DNA from: an uncultured Bacteroidota bacterium
GTDB lineage: Bacteria; Bacteroidota; Bacteroidia; Chitinophagales; LD1
Length of the DNA: 59,119 nt
Reading direction: 5' to 3'
Assembly: GCA_937894725.1 (NCBI GenBank)
Contig: CALAYL010000021.1
Span: 1-59,119, forward strand
Part shown: positions 34,039 through 44,095 of the stretch, one piece after another
How positions within the stretch are numbered: position 1 is the first letter of the stretch
Layout: every line of letters starts with the position of its first letter
Position numbers and translations under genes: made by a program
Notes under the pieces: generated by a model
The model's database searches: none
The model's input: the letters and a program-made list of their open reading frames with translations, nothing else
Told to the model about the DNA's origin: nothing

Positions 34039-35073
34039 CTATTTTTCACTCACGGGTTTCGCAAAAAACTCATTGTATGAGCGCAAAAGTTTACTCCAAA
34101 CGAAGTATTGTACTATCGCAAAGTCTTCTTTGTTGTTGAACTGTAGATAATAAAACTCCACATCATAAAGTAGCGGTTTTCCAAAGTCATCATAAAGTAT
34201 GCGACTTGCATCTTCAATGGGTTTCCGATACAAAATAGCGGTTTGTGTTTTGCCATTGGTTGTTTTGAGTTGAGCTGTGGCATAAGGCGTTTGCATCAAA
34301 ATCGAATTTTTGGCGGGTAGTTTGTTTTGATATGCCTCTAGCGACATAGTGTTGCAAAAACTCAAATATTGCTGAATATAGGTCTGCTTTGGCTGTTGTG
34401 TTTTGTCTCCACGATGATCCGCTATCACAAAAGAATCTGGAGCTTCTCTGGTAATGGTAAATGAATTGTTGGTATCTGAAGTGTATTGCAAACTAAACTC
34501 ACTGATTTCATTGACAGCATAAGGAAAAATCCATGGACTGCGCCAGTGCAAGGTATCTACATCAAACCGAGCAGTAAGATACGCACGTTGTCCTGGAATG
34601 TAGGTGATAAATGGAATTTGAGCAGGTTCGCCATCTATTTCCATAAGCATATATGTGCCTTGATTGTCGAGGGTAGGACCACCCACATAAAAGGCTTTTG
34701 CTGGCTTATCACCTCCAGTAAAAATTTCAATTTTAAAATGTTGTTTCAATAAGTCTCTTACGGCATTTTCGATACCCGCTTGTGGCACTGGCCCTAACGT
34801 TTCCATGCGCTTGAGTGCATCGAGCAGTAAGTGTATGGCTTCATCTCCTACCGTATATTTTTTCTCAAAAATCCAGTTGCCATCTTTATCCTTATCGAGC
34901 GATACTCGTTTGCCTTTTTCGTCAGATAGGGTGATATGCGTTATCTTATCTATGTGTTTAAATGAAAAATCGCGCGCTAAATTCTCCGTATGAAGCTCAT
35001 ATTTTTGAAAACCCCAATACCCCAATCCCGCTGCTGCAAACAATATCAATAGTATAATTACGATTTTTTTCAT
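34039..35073 (-). CDS. DUF4340 domain protein (GldG-associated)
   Basis: A 344-residue membrane-anchored protein with an N-terminal helix (KKIVIILLILFAAAGLGYW) and a beta-rich periplasmic part. It shows ITLSDEKGKRVSLDKDKDGN and WIFEKKYTVGDEAIHLLLD, the DUF4340 pattern 'G-x-W-x-(F/L)-x(4-6)-A-D-x(4)-L-L-x-x-L'. DUF4340 genes commonly follow GldG-type ABC transporter genes. Here it starts 3 bases after gldG, so it probably belongs to the same complex. The biochemical role is unknown. Confidence 0.75.
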   Translation of the reverse strand: MKKIVIILLILFAAAGLGYWGFQKYELHTENLARDFSFKHIDKITHITLSDEKGKRVSLDKDKDGNWIFEKKYTVGDEAIHLLLDALKRMETLGPVPQAGIENAVRDLLKQHFKIEIFTGGDKPAKAFYVGGPTLDNQGTYMLMEIDGEPAQIPFITYIPGQRAYLTARFDVDTLHWRSPWIFPYAVNEISEFSLQYTSDTNNSFTITREAPDSFVIADHRGDKTQQPKQTYIQQYLSFCNTMSLEAYQNKLPAKNSILMQTPYATAQLKTTNGKTQTAILYRKPIEDASRILYDDFGKPLLYDVEFYYLQFNNKEDFAIVQYFVWSKLLRSYNEFFAKPVSEK

Positions 35074-35076
35074 TTC

Positions 35077-36816
35077 TTATTTTTGTGGCAATGCTGTGGC
35101 ATATTTTTTCTTTCGCCAATAGGCATAAGCTAGTCCCATCAATAACACTAAAAGACCTGGTAAAACCACATTGATAAACTGCCATTTCAACTTTTCATTG
35201 GCTACTCTCACTGTGTTGAGCAGGCGGAGTTTTACTTCTTTGTTTCGGGTTTCGAGCAAGCCCTGATTATCGACCAAATATTGAATACAATTGAGCAAGA
35301 AATCTTTGTTGGCAAAAGTCTGATTGGTGTATGGATAAAACCCTAATGGATAGGCCGAACTATCTGCGCGTACTATGTTTTTGGCTATATCTCCATCCGA
35401 TATTACAATCATTCTATTGTCGCCACTTTGGTCTAAAAACTTGAGCTCGGGCATAGAGTCACTAGCAGATAAAAACTCAGGTGAAAGTCGATTTTTAAAA
35501 ACGGATTGAAACTTGCCTTCGAGGAGTACTGCTACGGGTAGCTTTTGCTGGGTGAAATATTGCGGATTTGGTCTGTTTTGTAAAATACCAAAATGTACTC
35601 TAGCAGGAGTTAAAATAGCTTTGCTATTATCGGAGGTGTGAAGTAAAATTGTTTTTTGCACTTCTTTGTTTTGTACAGTATCTATGGTGGATGCAAAAAA
35701 GGCAGATACTGGGTCGAGGTTTTTGACAATAGCATGATGGTTGTCTGAAATCAAGAGCGGGAAATAATACCACGGAAAAAGCTCTGTCTGTGGGGCATTG
35801 CCCATTTTGCCTACCACAAGCGGAATAGGATTACAGAGGTTGATGTCTTGAATCAAGTCATTGTTGATACGCACGCCATATTTGAAAAGCTGATCATCTA
35901 GGTTGAGGTTTTGGTCTAGCACAAACTGCCCTGTAGGATTTCCTCTCAGACTATCCATATTGGCTGTAGTAGCATCCAAAAGCCATAGTATTTTGCCTCC
36001 TCTCATTACAAATTGATCGAGTTTGTATTTGTCTTTTTCATCAAAAGGCAGCGTAGGTTTGGCCACTATTACCGCGTCAAATTTTTCTGGCACTTGAAAC
36101 TGTGCGCTCAAATCCATCATTTGTACTTCGTAGCTGAGGCGTAGCAGTTGGCTTTGTAAATCGGCCAATTCGAGTTTGTTTAGCTCACCATGTCCTTGGC
36201 TAAACGCCACTCTGGGAGGTCGATATTGAGTGAGTTTTTGGATCGCATTAGCAAAATTATATTCGAGCGATATTACAGAGTTATTAATGGTTTGTTTTTT
36301 GTCGTAGCCTATTTGGCTTTGTATAAGTTGTATAGGAAATTCGCGCCCTCCGTAATAGGCTGTAGCGAAGGGAAACACTACCGTGACCTTACTTTCGTTG
36401 GCTTTGCCAGTTTGTTCATTTACGGGTGAGAGCCCTTTGTCCAAAAAGGATTCGAGCAGACCTTTTCTCTCTTCTTCGCTTCTGCCTTTTACGGGGTCTA
36501 TAAATTCATAGCGAATTTTTTTACCTCCTACTGCTCTCATCTCTGTGAGTATATCGCGAGTAGATTGTTGTAATCGTCTAAAATCGGACGACATATCGCC
36601 TTCCAGATATACTTTGATCAACACCTCGTCTTTGAGTGTTTTGAGTAGAGTTTTGGTGGCAGGAAGTAAGGAGTATTTTTTTTCGCTAGTGAGATCCCAT
36701 CTAAAAGACACCAAACTACTTGCTAGATTGATTGCCACTACCGCCACCAGCGCTATGCTGATGAGGAGTAGAGCATCCTTGCGAGAGTTCATATTTCGTT
36801 GCCAGGGGTTTACCAT
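35077..36816 (-). CDS. gldG: Gliding motility-associated ABC transporter component GldG
   Basis: A 579-residue protein with one N-terminal membrane helix (ALLLISIALVAVVAINLA) and one near the C-terminus (INVVLPGLLVLLMGLAYAYW), enclosing a periplasmic alpha/beta domain. FRWDLTSEKKYSLLPATKTL and VLIKVYLEGDMSSDFRRLQQ are characteristic of GldG, as is RPPRVAFSQGHGE. It acts with the permease GldF and the ATPase GldA; GldA is not in the window. The gene overlaps gldF by 7 bases. Confidence 0.92.
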   Translation of the reverse strand: MVNPWQRNMNSRKDALLLISIALVAVVAINLASSLVSFRWDLTSEKKYSLLPATKTLLKTLKDEVLIKVYLEGDMSSDFRRLQQSTRDILTEMRAVGGKKIRYEFIDPVKGRSEEERKGLLESFLDKGLSPVNEQTGKANESKVTVVFPFATAYYGGREFPIQLIQSQIGYDKKQTINNSVISLEYNFANAIQKLTQYRPPRVAFSQGHGELNKLELADLQSQLLRLSYEVQMMDLSAQFQVPEKFDAVIVAKPTLPFDEKDKYKLDQFVMRGGKILWLLDATTANMDSLRGNPTGQFVLDQNLNLDDQLFKYGVRINNDLIQDINLCNPIPLVVGKMGNAPQTELFPWYYFPLLISDNHHAIVKNLDPVSAFFASTIDTVQNKEVQKTILLHTSDNSKAILTPARVHFGILQNRPNPQYFTQQKLPVAVLLEGKFQSVFKNRLSPEFLSASDSMPELKFLDQSGDNRMIVISDGDIAKNIVRADSSAYPLGFYPYTNQTFANKDFLLNCIQYLVDNQGLLETRNKEVKLRLLNTVRVANEKLKWQFINVVLPGLLVLLMGLAYAYWRKKKYATALPQK

Positions 36817-37541
36817 TTTCGACTAGCTAATGAGATGCGTGTAAATAATAAAAAGAGGAAAATAACGCTAAGAAAATAAACTACATCTCTACTATCTATC
36901 ACACCTCTACTTATAGATGAGTAGTGCGATTGGAGACCTATACTTTCTACCAAGAAGTCGTTTTTGGCGAAAAGGAAGCCAAATTTTGAGAGACTTTCAA
37001 ACGCTAAAAACAACATAAACGACAAAAAAACACCCGCTACAAATGCCACAATCTGGTTGGTGGTAATCGAAGAGCAAAACAACCCAATAGCACAAAATAC
37101 AGCACATAAGAAAATAAGTCCCACATACGAACCAGCGATGCCGCCCATATCTATATTGCCGATAGGCGAAGCGAGTCGATAGATAGTGTACCAATATATA
37201 AGTGTAGGCAGCAATGCGATACCCACTAGGCTGAGTGCTGCAATGTATTTGCCTAGGAGTATTTGCCAATCGCTAAGTGGCTTAGTAGTCAACATTTCGA
37301 TGGTACCTAGATTGAGCTCTTCGGCAAATGAACGCATAGTAACAGCTGGTATCAAAAAGAGCAAAATAAAGGGTGCTATATAGAAAAAATAATCAATTGA
37401 AGCATAGCCCGAGTCAAGAATATTGGTATCTGGAAACACCCACAAAAACAAGCCCATCGTAATCAAAAAAACCATGATGGCCATATAACCAATCAAGGAG
37501 TTGAAAAAATGCTGCAATTCTTTTATGTAAACGGCTTTCAA
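36810..37541 (-). CDS. gldF: Gliding motility-associated ABC transporter permease GldF
   Basis: A 243-residue permease with six helices of the ABC-2 type. It starts MKAVYIKELQHFFNSLIGYM and contains AVTMRSFAEELNLGTIEMLT and TKPLSDWQILLGKYIAALSL, the segment that couples to the ATPase, as in GldF. It was shown in Flavobacterium johnsoniae to be needed for gliding; many non-gliding Bacteroidota also keep it. First gene of the gldF-gldG-DUF4340 operon. Confidence 0.93.
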   Translation of the reverse strand: MKAVYIKELQHFFNSLIGYMAIMVFLITMGLFLWVFPDTNILDSGYASIDYFFYIAPFILLFLIPAVTMRSFAEELNLGTIEMLTTKPLSDWQILLGKYIAALSLVGIALLPTLIYWYTIYRLASPIGNIDMGGIAGSYVGLIFLCAVFCAIGLFCSSITTNQIVAFVAGVFLSFMLFLAFESLSKFGFLFAKNDFLVESIGLQSHYSSISRGVIDSRDVVYFLSVIFLFLLFTRISLASRKW

Positions 37542-37707
37542 GCGCAGAGGGTCTTTGGGTGTTTTAAAATAGTAAGCTACAAAAATAGCTTATTTGCTGG
37601 CTGAGCAAAAAATAAGTTTAGAAAATAAGCTAAAACAGCCATCAACACGATATCAAGGGTGGTTATTTTTCAGATTTCATTTAAAAAGTGTACTTTCAAA
37701 CCCAATT

Positions 37708-38418
37708 ATGGCAGCTTACAAACGTGTACTCCTCAAGCTCAGTGGAGAGGCCCTTATGGGTGAGCAAAAATTTGGTATAGATACCAAAATAGTGATGCAA
37801 TATGCATCTGAAATTAAATCTATTGTAGAACAAGGTATAGAAGTAGCTATCGTGATAGGCGGAGGTAATATCTATAGAGGTATTGAAGCGTCTGAAACGG
37901 GCATAGACCGTGTGCAGGGAGACTATATGGGTATGCTCGCTACCGTGATAAATAGTATGGCATTGCAGAGTGGACTTGAAAAAATAAATGTAAACACCCG
38001 CCTACTTACTGCACTCGAAATTCGTCAAGTAGCTGAACCGTTTATAAAACGAAGAGCTGTGCGCCATCTCGAAAAAGGGCGTGTCGTTATTTTCGGGGCA
38101 GGCACCGGCAATCCGTATTTTACTACCGATACAGCGGCTGCGCTCCGTGCTACAGAGGTTGGCGCAGATTTGATACTCAAAGGCACACGAGTAGATGGTA
38201 TCTATGATGCTGACCCTGAAAAAAATCCAAATGCAATCAAGTTTGCCAAACTGAGCTACCAAGAGGCAATTTCAAAAAAGCTCAATGTGATGGATATGAC
38301 TGCCTTTACCCTTTGTCAAGAAAATAATATCCCGATAGTCGTGTTCAATATGAATGAAAAAGGAAATTTAAAACGCATTTTGGGGGGCGAAGAGTTGGGT
38401 ACCTTAGTGTCAAACTAA
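37708..38418 (+). CDS. pyrH: UMP kinase
   Basis: A 237-residue enzyme of the amino-acid-kinase fold that phosphorylates UMP to UDP. It shows YKRVLLKLSGEALMGE, VIGGGNIYRGIEAS, and FGAGTGNPYFTTDTAAALRA. The open frame extends upstream to 37594, but the ATG at 37708 (MAAYKRVLLKLSG) matches the family start. Divergent from gldF. The usual downstream partner frr is not found. Confidence 0.96.
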   Translation: MAAYKRVLLKLSGEALMGEQKFGIDTKIVMQYASEIKSIVEQGIEVAIVIGGGNIYRGIEASETGIDRVQGDYMGMLATVINSMALQSGLEKINVNTRLLTALEIRQVAEPFIKRRAVRHLEKGRVVIFGAGTGNPYFTTDTAAALRATEVGADLILKGTRVDGIYDADPEKNPNAIKFAKLSYQEAISKKLNVMDMTAFTLCQENNIPIVVFNMNEKGNLKRILGGEELGTLVSN

Positions 38419-38453
38419 GCAGTAAGGCTAAACTCTCTTCATCTGCTAATTTG

Positions 38454-38741
38454 CTAATCAACAAATTGATTCATCCGCTCTTCCCATTTTCTGTTTTCAT
38501 TTAGCTGCCATTTTCGGATATCGACCATAGTACTATCTGCCAGTAGCATATAGCGAACTTCTGCTCCTATGGGTAGCTGTGCTTTTATCTTCTCGGCTAG
38601 TGGGGCTAGGGCATTGGGATTACCTTTCTCTACATAGAGGGTAGGTATGTAGTGGAGTGCCGATAGTTTTTTTGGCTGCTCTTGGGCATGGATAGCTGAT
38701 ACGAGCAGTAGGCTGCTGATGATGCTAAGTATTGTTTTCAT
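38454..38741 (-). CDS. Small secreted protein of unknown function
   Basis: A 95-residue protein with signal peptide MKTILSIISSLLLVSAIHAQ. The rest (GAEVRYMLLADSTMVDIRKW, ending with NENRKWEERMNQFVD) gives no family. It lies 98 bases downstream of the broken T9SS gene on the same strand, with no gene between. Confidence 0.55.
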   Translation of the reverse strand: MKTILSIISSLLLVSAIHAQEQPKKLSALHYIPTLYVEKGNPNALAPLAEKIKAQLPIGAEVRYMLLADSTMVDIRKWQLNENRKWEERMNQFVD

Positions 38742-38839
38742 CGTTTTTTGTTTTAGTTGTTAGTCGCAAGCTATTAGTAAATTCCCACATTCTTAATCCT
38801 ATAATTCTTAATCATCATTTTCATCTGCTAATCCAAAAA

Positions 38840-40357
38840 TCAATTTATCAATATCAATTTCCTCTTCTCTTTCCTACCTCCATACCGAACCTCTACATTA
38901 TAAACACCCGATGCGAGATTGCCTACATATAGCTGCTGCTTTTGGATGGCTGTGTACCTGGCTACTACTCGCCCAGCCATATCATAAAACACTACCGATG
39001 CCGTGTCGGGGACTTCTATGGTTACTTCTTGAGTAGCAGGGTTAGGGTAGAGTGCGAATACCACCACTGGCTTGGGCGGTACATACTTGCCGATGGTATC
39101 GCAGGGGCTGTCTTTCATAGTTTTTAGGCTATAGTAGGGTACATTGGGTAATGGACTGCCCCCATCGGGCATACCCAACTGAAAATCGCAACGCTTATAC
39201 CCACAGGCTGCTCCTGCACTGTCTGGATGATGCGCTACATGCAAAAAATTAACCCAAGGGGGATTAAAAAGAGAGAAGTACATCTTATTGTTGATAGCTA
39301 CTATAGAGTTATCAAAGGGTTCATTGGTCTGGTACTCTTTCCAAAAAGCAGAATCCCACTGATCTACTACATACCTAGTTTTCAAATTACTATCGGCTAT
39401 ACCCGAAGAGATGTCATACTGCTCTATCCGCCATAGTGTATTGAAATAAATAAACTTGCCCGATGGCGAAAAATTGATGTATAAGCCACCAAATGGAGTG
39501 TCCACCGAGGTATAAACTTCATTGCCTAATCTATCATAAGCGGGTGTTTGCAACTTGAGCGGATTGGATAGATAGCCAGTACATCTATCAAAATCAAATA
39601 GCTGTGGATATTGGGTAGCACAGGTAAAGGCTATTTTATCGCCTCGGGGGCTAAAACGCCCACCGCCATACGTATCCCATTCACCTGTAGAATCGCCAAT
39701 GGTCTGTATATGGTCTAACACAATGGTATCTGGCGAGGTTCTATACACAAAGTAAGTATTCCCTTTCCATGCATTCTCCACTATCCAAAAATCTCGCCCG
39801 TTGGCATGACGGGTGGCGGTGAGAAAGGAAGATGCTACCTATGTTATCTCATCTTTTAGCGAAACTTTAGAAAGAATTACTTTGCCTCCAGTAGTATCAG
39901 CTATATCTACCACTCCATAATAAGTTTTATGGTCAGCTATATTATGATATGGGTCTCGAATACTTCCATCCCCCGAACGATTAATAGTATAAAACTGCTT
40001 TTTATTTTTGGGTAACAAAAGAGTATAATTTATAGCTGCTACTCCTCCACTATTTTCTCTCCGAAAAATAGCATCTACCAAGTTTTCATCGCCCTGTACC
40101 AATTCTCTTTTGGTGTTGGCTATGTCTATCCCATTTGATATGTATAATACCGTATCATCAGGCATATAAATAGTACTAAGAGATAAGGAGGTGTACATCA
40201 GCCTTTCTTGTGGTCGTATATAGGGAGAAATTACCGTGTCTGGGCTTCTAAAATCCATTATTGAAGATAAGCCTCCGCATGTCCACATAGAGTCTTGCTG
40301 TGCAACTAATTGCACAGCAGACACCATGAGTACTATCCCTAAAACTGCCGCACGCAT
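38840..40357 (-). pseudogene. T9SS cargo protein interrupted by an in-frame TAG
   Basis: The N-terminal part runs from ATG at 40355-40357 (MRAAVLGIVLMVSAVQLVAQ, a signal peptide) to TAG at 39839-39841 after 'SLKDEIT'. Translation continues in the same frame as VASSFLTATRHANGRDFWIV and on to KRKLILIN at 38840. The 'T-A-x-R-H-A-N-G-R-D-x-W' motif is normally in the middle of such proteins, and 'ADHKTYYGVVDIADTTGG' normally precedes it, so both halves belong to one gene. The C-terminus has the type A sorting domain (VFALYPNPATQEVTIEVPD, then VVFYDMAGRV). About 505 codons in total. The downstream half begins with GTG at 39781 if translated alone, without a signal peptide. Confidence 0.8.
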
Positions 40358-40361
40358 TATT

Positions 40362-40907
40362 TTAGTTTTTAAGGTAGTTGATAGATTTAGTGAAGCCATT
40401 TTCAGCTACTATCCGTATGTGAAAAATACCTGCCGGATGAGAAGCAACTGACAATTGGGAAAGTGCTTGCCCACTGATATTTTCTTGACTATAAACTAAT
40501 TTTCCTAAGTTGTCAAATATCTCTATCCTCGCTTTGATATTGTCAGGCAAAAGATATTTGTAGCGCAGGGTGTGGCTCACGGGATTGCTGACTAAATCAA
40601 ATTCGCCTATTTGGGTTTGTAGTAAAGGCATCTCATCATCGGTGGCAGTACCCTGTTCTTTTTTGAAATACCCGGCTGACTGACAAATGACTTTATCATT
40701 ATAGTCCACCCCATCTTCATACAGCCCTCGGAGGGTTCTCGCTTTATATACCCCAGAGCCAAATAAATAAGGGCATTGCTCAGATAAGAAATTGATGTCT
40801 GCTTTATTTCCTGCAGCTATATCTTCTGGTTTCAATTCTGCTAATTTATACTCCATATCATAAATAAATTTGGCTTTTTCGGCATAGATGCTCGTGGTGG
40901 TTTTCAT
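40362..40907 (-). pseudogene. C-terminal remnant of a T9SS cargo protein
   Basis: 181 residues without signal peptide. 'LSEQCPYLFGSGVYKARTL' and 'YNDKVICQSAGYF' match the end of large Bacteroidota surface proteins just before the sorting domain (compare A-x-Q-C-P-x-x-G-G-x-A-V-Y-x-A-R). It is followed by a type A sorting domain: IEIFDNLGKLVYSQENISGQ and GIFHIRIVAENGFTKSINYL. A sorting signal without a Sec signal cannot be exported, so this is most likely the end of a longer gene whose start was lost. An in-frame TGA precedes the ATG at 40907. It ends 4 bases before the start of the second broken T9SS gene. Confidence 0.65.
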
Positions 40908-41029
40908 AAATCAGCTATTAAAGCATTATAATTGAGACTTCTACAAAGTTTACTAAATGAAGAATAAGAAAGAAATTTTTGATGTTAATTTCTAAGCTTT
41001 TTAATATTTAGCATACGGAAGATTTATCC

Positions 41030-42139
41030 CTATTTTTCATACACATTCATCAACTGATTCGTCAGGTTTTTAGGTTCAAATTTTTCTAGTTGTGTTTGCA
41101 TGATGGGGCTAAGGATTGGGTTTTTTAATGCCCAAAGCAATGCCTCACTAAAAGCTATTTCATCTAAGGTATCGCAATAATAGATGGCCTCTCCGCCCAC
41201 CTCTTTAAAACAGTTTATATCGGATGCCAATACGGTAAGACCGCTAGCCAAACCCTCCACAATAGGAATACCAAAGCCTTCTGCAACCGAAGGATAAACC
41301 ATCAAGTCGGCCATTTGATAAAGCATCGCTAGTGCTGAAGTAGAGAGATGATTGATAAATTGGACTCGTGGTGATAGATTGTTTTTGACTACATACTGTT
41401 CCACTACTTTTCGTTCCGACTGAAAACCGCCTACTAGCAATAGTTTCTGCGGTATCTGATGATGGATTTTGTGGAATGCTTTTACAAGATTAAGCTGATT
41501 TTTTCGAGGAAAAAAGGAGCTTACTTGAACGATAAATCTATCAGGGAGTTGATGTTTTTGTCTAAAATCAAATAGCTGTTCGGGTGCCACAATGCTATTA
41601 AACACAGCATCGCAAGGTTGATATATCACTTCAATTTTAGTTTCTTTTACATCGAAACGGGCGATCAAAGCTTTTTTTGTAGCCTCGCTAATCGCGATGA
41701 TATAGTCTGCTGCATCGCAAGCGTTTTGTACTTTCGCTTTGTAGATTTGGCGGTCTATCCAAGGGTATTGCGCAGGATGAGAAAGGAAAAGCACATCGTG
41801 TATGGTGACTACTTTTTTAATTTTATTGAGTCGCCCTATACCAAAGGGGAGCTCATTTGAAAGTCCATGAAAGAGATCTATTTTTTGTTGCTGTAAATCA
41901 GCAACTATACGATTACTGCGCCATAGGCTCGGTAAGGTTTTGTCTAAGCTATTTTCTGGAAAATGAATGGAAAAATCGCCTACGAGTTGGCTCTCTAAAT
42001 ATGATTTAGCTGCGGTCGAAAATAAATGGTAGTCATGGCTTGGATAATATGTTAAGCAAGATTGAATCAAATTTCGAGCATAGACACCAAGGCCTGTATC
42101 GTTGAGTAGCGCACGCTTTGCATCAAAACCTATTTTCAC
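41030..42139 (-). CDS. Family 4 glycosyltransferase
   Basis: About 370 residues of GT-B fold. The start VKIGFDAKRALLNDTGLGVY (GTG at 42139, overlapping the upstream stop as GTGA) gives the N-terminal donor loop. The C-terminal half has IVQVSSFFPRKNQLNLVKAF, VGGFQSERKVV and SVAEGFGIPIVEGLASGLTV, the E-x7-E motif of GT4. It probably adds a sugar to a lipopolysaccharide or O-antigen chain. It is last in a three-gene polysaccharide unit (O-antigen ligase, GT2, GT4). Confidence 0.92.
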   Translation of the reverse strand: MKIGFDAKRALLNDTGLGVYARNLIQSCLTYYPSHDYHLFSTAAKSYLESQLVGDFSIHFPENSLDKTLPSLWRSNRIVADLQQQKIDLFHGLSNELPFGIGRLNKIKKVVTIHDVLFLSHPAQYPWIDRQIYKAKVQNACDAADYIIAISEATKKALIARFDVKETKIEVIYQPCDAVFNSIVAPEQLFDFRQKHQLPDRFIVQVSSFFPRKNQLNLVKAFHKIHHQIPQKLLLVGGFQSERKVVEQYVVKNNLSPRVQFINHLSTSALAMLYQMADLMVYPSVAEGFGIPIVEGLASGLTVLASDINCFKEVGGEAIYYCDTLDEIAFSEALLWALKNPILSPIMQTQLEKFEPKNLTNQLMNVYEK

Positions 42140-42873
42140 GATGTTGAATTTAAAGTGTATTTCCAATAAGCGCCTAGCGCATTGATTTTTGCGATCTTAA
42201 AACCCAGGTAGCCATCTCTAAAACCTTGCTTCAAAATGTAGGCTTTGGTAAACCTAAAAACCGCAGCAATCGTGCCTTTTAGCCTATTTTTTGGGGAGGT
42301 TTCATGGCTTGCGAGCAGCGCATATTTTCTTGTTTTTTCTTGAAGTTGTGCGATATTATCATAGGCATGATGAAGTACATTACCTGGCAGTTTTTTTGTT
42401 TTTATTTCGGTGTTTGCATGTAGCGATTCATGTACCGCTTTCAAATTCCAAGTAAATACATTTCTATTCAATAGTCTGATTTTAGCATCAGGATACCACT
42501 CGCCATGCTGTATCCATTTTTCACCTATTTTGTTTTGCCGATTTAGGGAGGCGGCTTCGTTATCGTTTTTGAAACTGTTTTTCCAATCTATCACCGCATC
42601 GATAGCTGTTTTATCTAAGGCCTCGTCTGCATCCAACCATAGTATAAAATCGTAACTAGCCAGTAAGTTTGCCTTATTTTTGGTAGCACCATAGCCTTCA
42701 AAAGGCAGGTTGTAAACCTTTGCTCCCATAGATGTAGCAATCGACACGGTATTGTCGGTAGAGCCTGTATCTGCTACTATCGCCTCATCGCCTACGGCAA
42801 TAGCAGAAGCCAAACATCTTGCGATGTTTTTTTCTTCGTTTAAGGTGATAATCACGACAGAGAGTGCTGGCAT
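42136..42873 (-). CDS. Family 2 glycosyltransferase (WaaE/KdtX-like)
   Basis: A 245-residue GT-A enzyme. ALSVVIITLNEEKNIARCLA and EAIVADTGSTDNTVSIATSM are the donor site, and DFILWLDADEALDKTAIDA carries the DxD. The C-terminal part (ENVLHHAYDN-like: PGNVLHHAYDNIAQLQEKTR) is typical of LPS core beta-1,4-glucosyltransferases of the WaaE type. Its ATG overlaps the end of the O-antigen ligase gene by 22 bases, and it shares four bases with the next gene, a translationally coupled arrangement. Confidence 0.92.
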   Translation of the reverse strand: MPALSVVIITLNEEKNIARCLASAIAVGDEAIVADTGSTDNTVSIATSMGAKVYNLPFEGYGATKNKANLLASYDFILWLDADEALDKTAIDAVIDWKNSFKNDNEAASLNRQNKIGEKWIQHGEWYPDAKIRLLNRNVFTWNLKAVHESLHANTEIKTKKLPGNVLHHAYDNIAQLQEKTRKYALLASHETSPKNRLKGTIAAVFRFTKAYILKQGFRDGYLGFKIAKINALGAYWKYTLNSTS

Positions 42874-44078
42874 TTTTGCTGATTGAAAAGCGATAAAAAA
42901 AGTAAAAATAACAAGATAAAAAGAGTGCCGCCTATTTGTTCTTCGAGAGTATATTCTACCATAAAAGATGCGGCAAACACAAATTGAATAATGATAAATG
43001 AAATGGAGATTTCATTTCTAAAATAAAAAATCGGGCATAGCCAAGCCATCAAAAAAGCACTCAAACCTATAATGCCACTCACACAGAGTGTCCATAAAAA
43101 TTCGTTGTGCGGCATTTTTCTACTTTGATCTTCGAGTACATTTGGAAATAGTTGTTGGTGTTTTGTTTTAGCTTCTTTCAAAATGTCACCCGCACCTACA
43201 CCTATCCATAAATTTTCTTTTGCCATTTCGACACCTGTCAAAATCGATGAAATGCGCATAGCATCGGAGTTTCCGTCTATCTTGCCCTGCTGCCATTGGC
43301 CAATGTCATAGCGCATATAAGAGAGTTTATTTTTAATAGAAGGGAAAAAACGATAACTGCCCATGGCTAACAACATCGCACTGATCAACACTAACAATGA
43401 TTTTTTCCAATTTTGAAATTGAAAAATAGTGTATAAAATATATACTACCAATCCTCCATATAGCGCAGCAATACCCGATCGCACACTTAATAAGTGTATA
43501 AAAATAAAGAAGTAGGTGAGTAAAATATAGTAGCCCTTTTTTTGATAAAAAAGAATAATAAAAAAGGAGATAACGAGGAGTAAACTATATCGAATATGAG
43601 AAAAAGGGGTAGGCATAGCACCACCCGAAAAGAAAGATTCGTTGAGTACTTCAAAATTTAAAATATAGCTAGTTAAAACAAAGATAGAACTAGCAAAAAT
43701 TACTATCCATAAGGTTTTCAGTGCATCTAATACGATGGTTGCTATCGACTGCCATGCTATGAAAAATGCGATTGGAAAGAGTAGGAATGGCAATTTTAGT
43801 TTTACCCAAATCAGCCACATACTTAAATCTGTGGAATAGAAAATAGTCCAAAAAATCAATACAAAAAATGCCATGGGCACGAGGAGTATAAACTCCTTTG
43901 TTTTTCGCTTTGTTTGCCAAAAGTCGATACAAGCGATTATCAAAAACAAAATTGAACCAATTGATATCAGCCCTCTTGAACTTACCATCCCTATCCATAT
44001 CATTGTCATACAAAACAGATAAGCCCACTGTATAAGGGAGTAGCTTCGGCTATTTGCTATTTTTTGTAGAAAGGTCAA
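42852..44078 (-). CDS. O-antigen ligase-like membrane protein
   Basis: A 408-residue polytopic protein with about 11 helices. A large periplasmic loop (about 245-320) contains KIDGNSDAMRISSILTGVEM and MPHNEFLWTLCVSGIIGLSA, the 'H-N-x-x-L' signature of the Wzy_C/WaaL family. It is expected to join O-antigen or another glycan to lipid A core, or polymerise it. The TTG at 44078 gives the longest frame, and ATG codons further in (for example MTMIWIGM) are alternatives. Divergent from meaB. Confidence 0.85.
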   Translation of the reverse strand: MTFLQKIANSRSYSLIQWAYLFCMTMIWIGMVSSRGLISIGSILFLIIACIDFWQTKRKTKEFILLVPMAFFVLIFWTIFYSTDLSMWLIWVKLKLPFLLFPIAFFIAWQSIATIVLDALKTLWIVIFASSIFVLTSYILNFEVLNESFFSGGAMPTPFSHIRYSLLLVISFFIILFYQKKGYYILLTYFFIFIHLLSVRSGIAALYGGLVVYILYTIFQFQNWKKSLLVLISAMLLAMGSYRFFPSIKNKLSYMRYDIGQWQQGKIDGNSDAMRISSILTGVEMAKENLWIGVGAGDILKEAKTKHQQLFPNVLEDQSRKMPHNEFLWTLCVSGIIGLSAFLMAWLCPIFYFRNEISISFIIIQFVFAASFMVEYTLEEQIGGTLFILLFLLFLSLFNQQKCQHSLS

Positions 44079-44095
44079 CTTTGTTCACTATTTTA

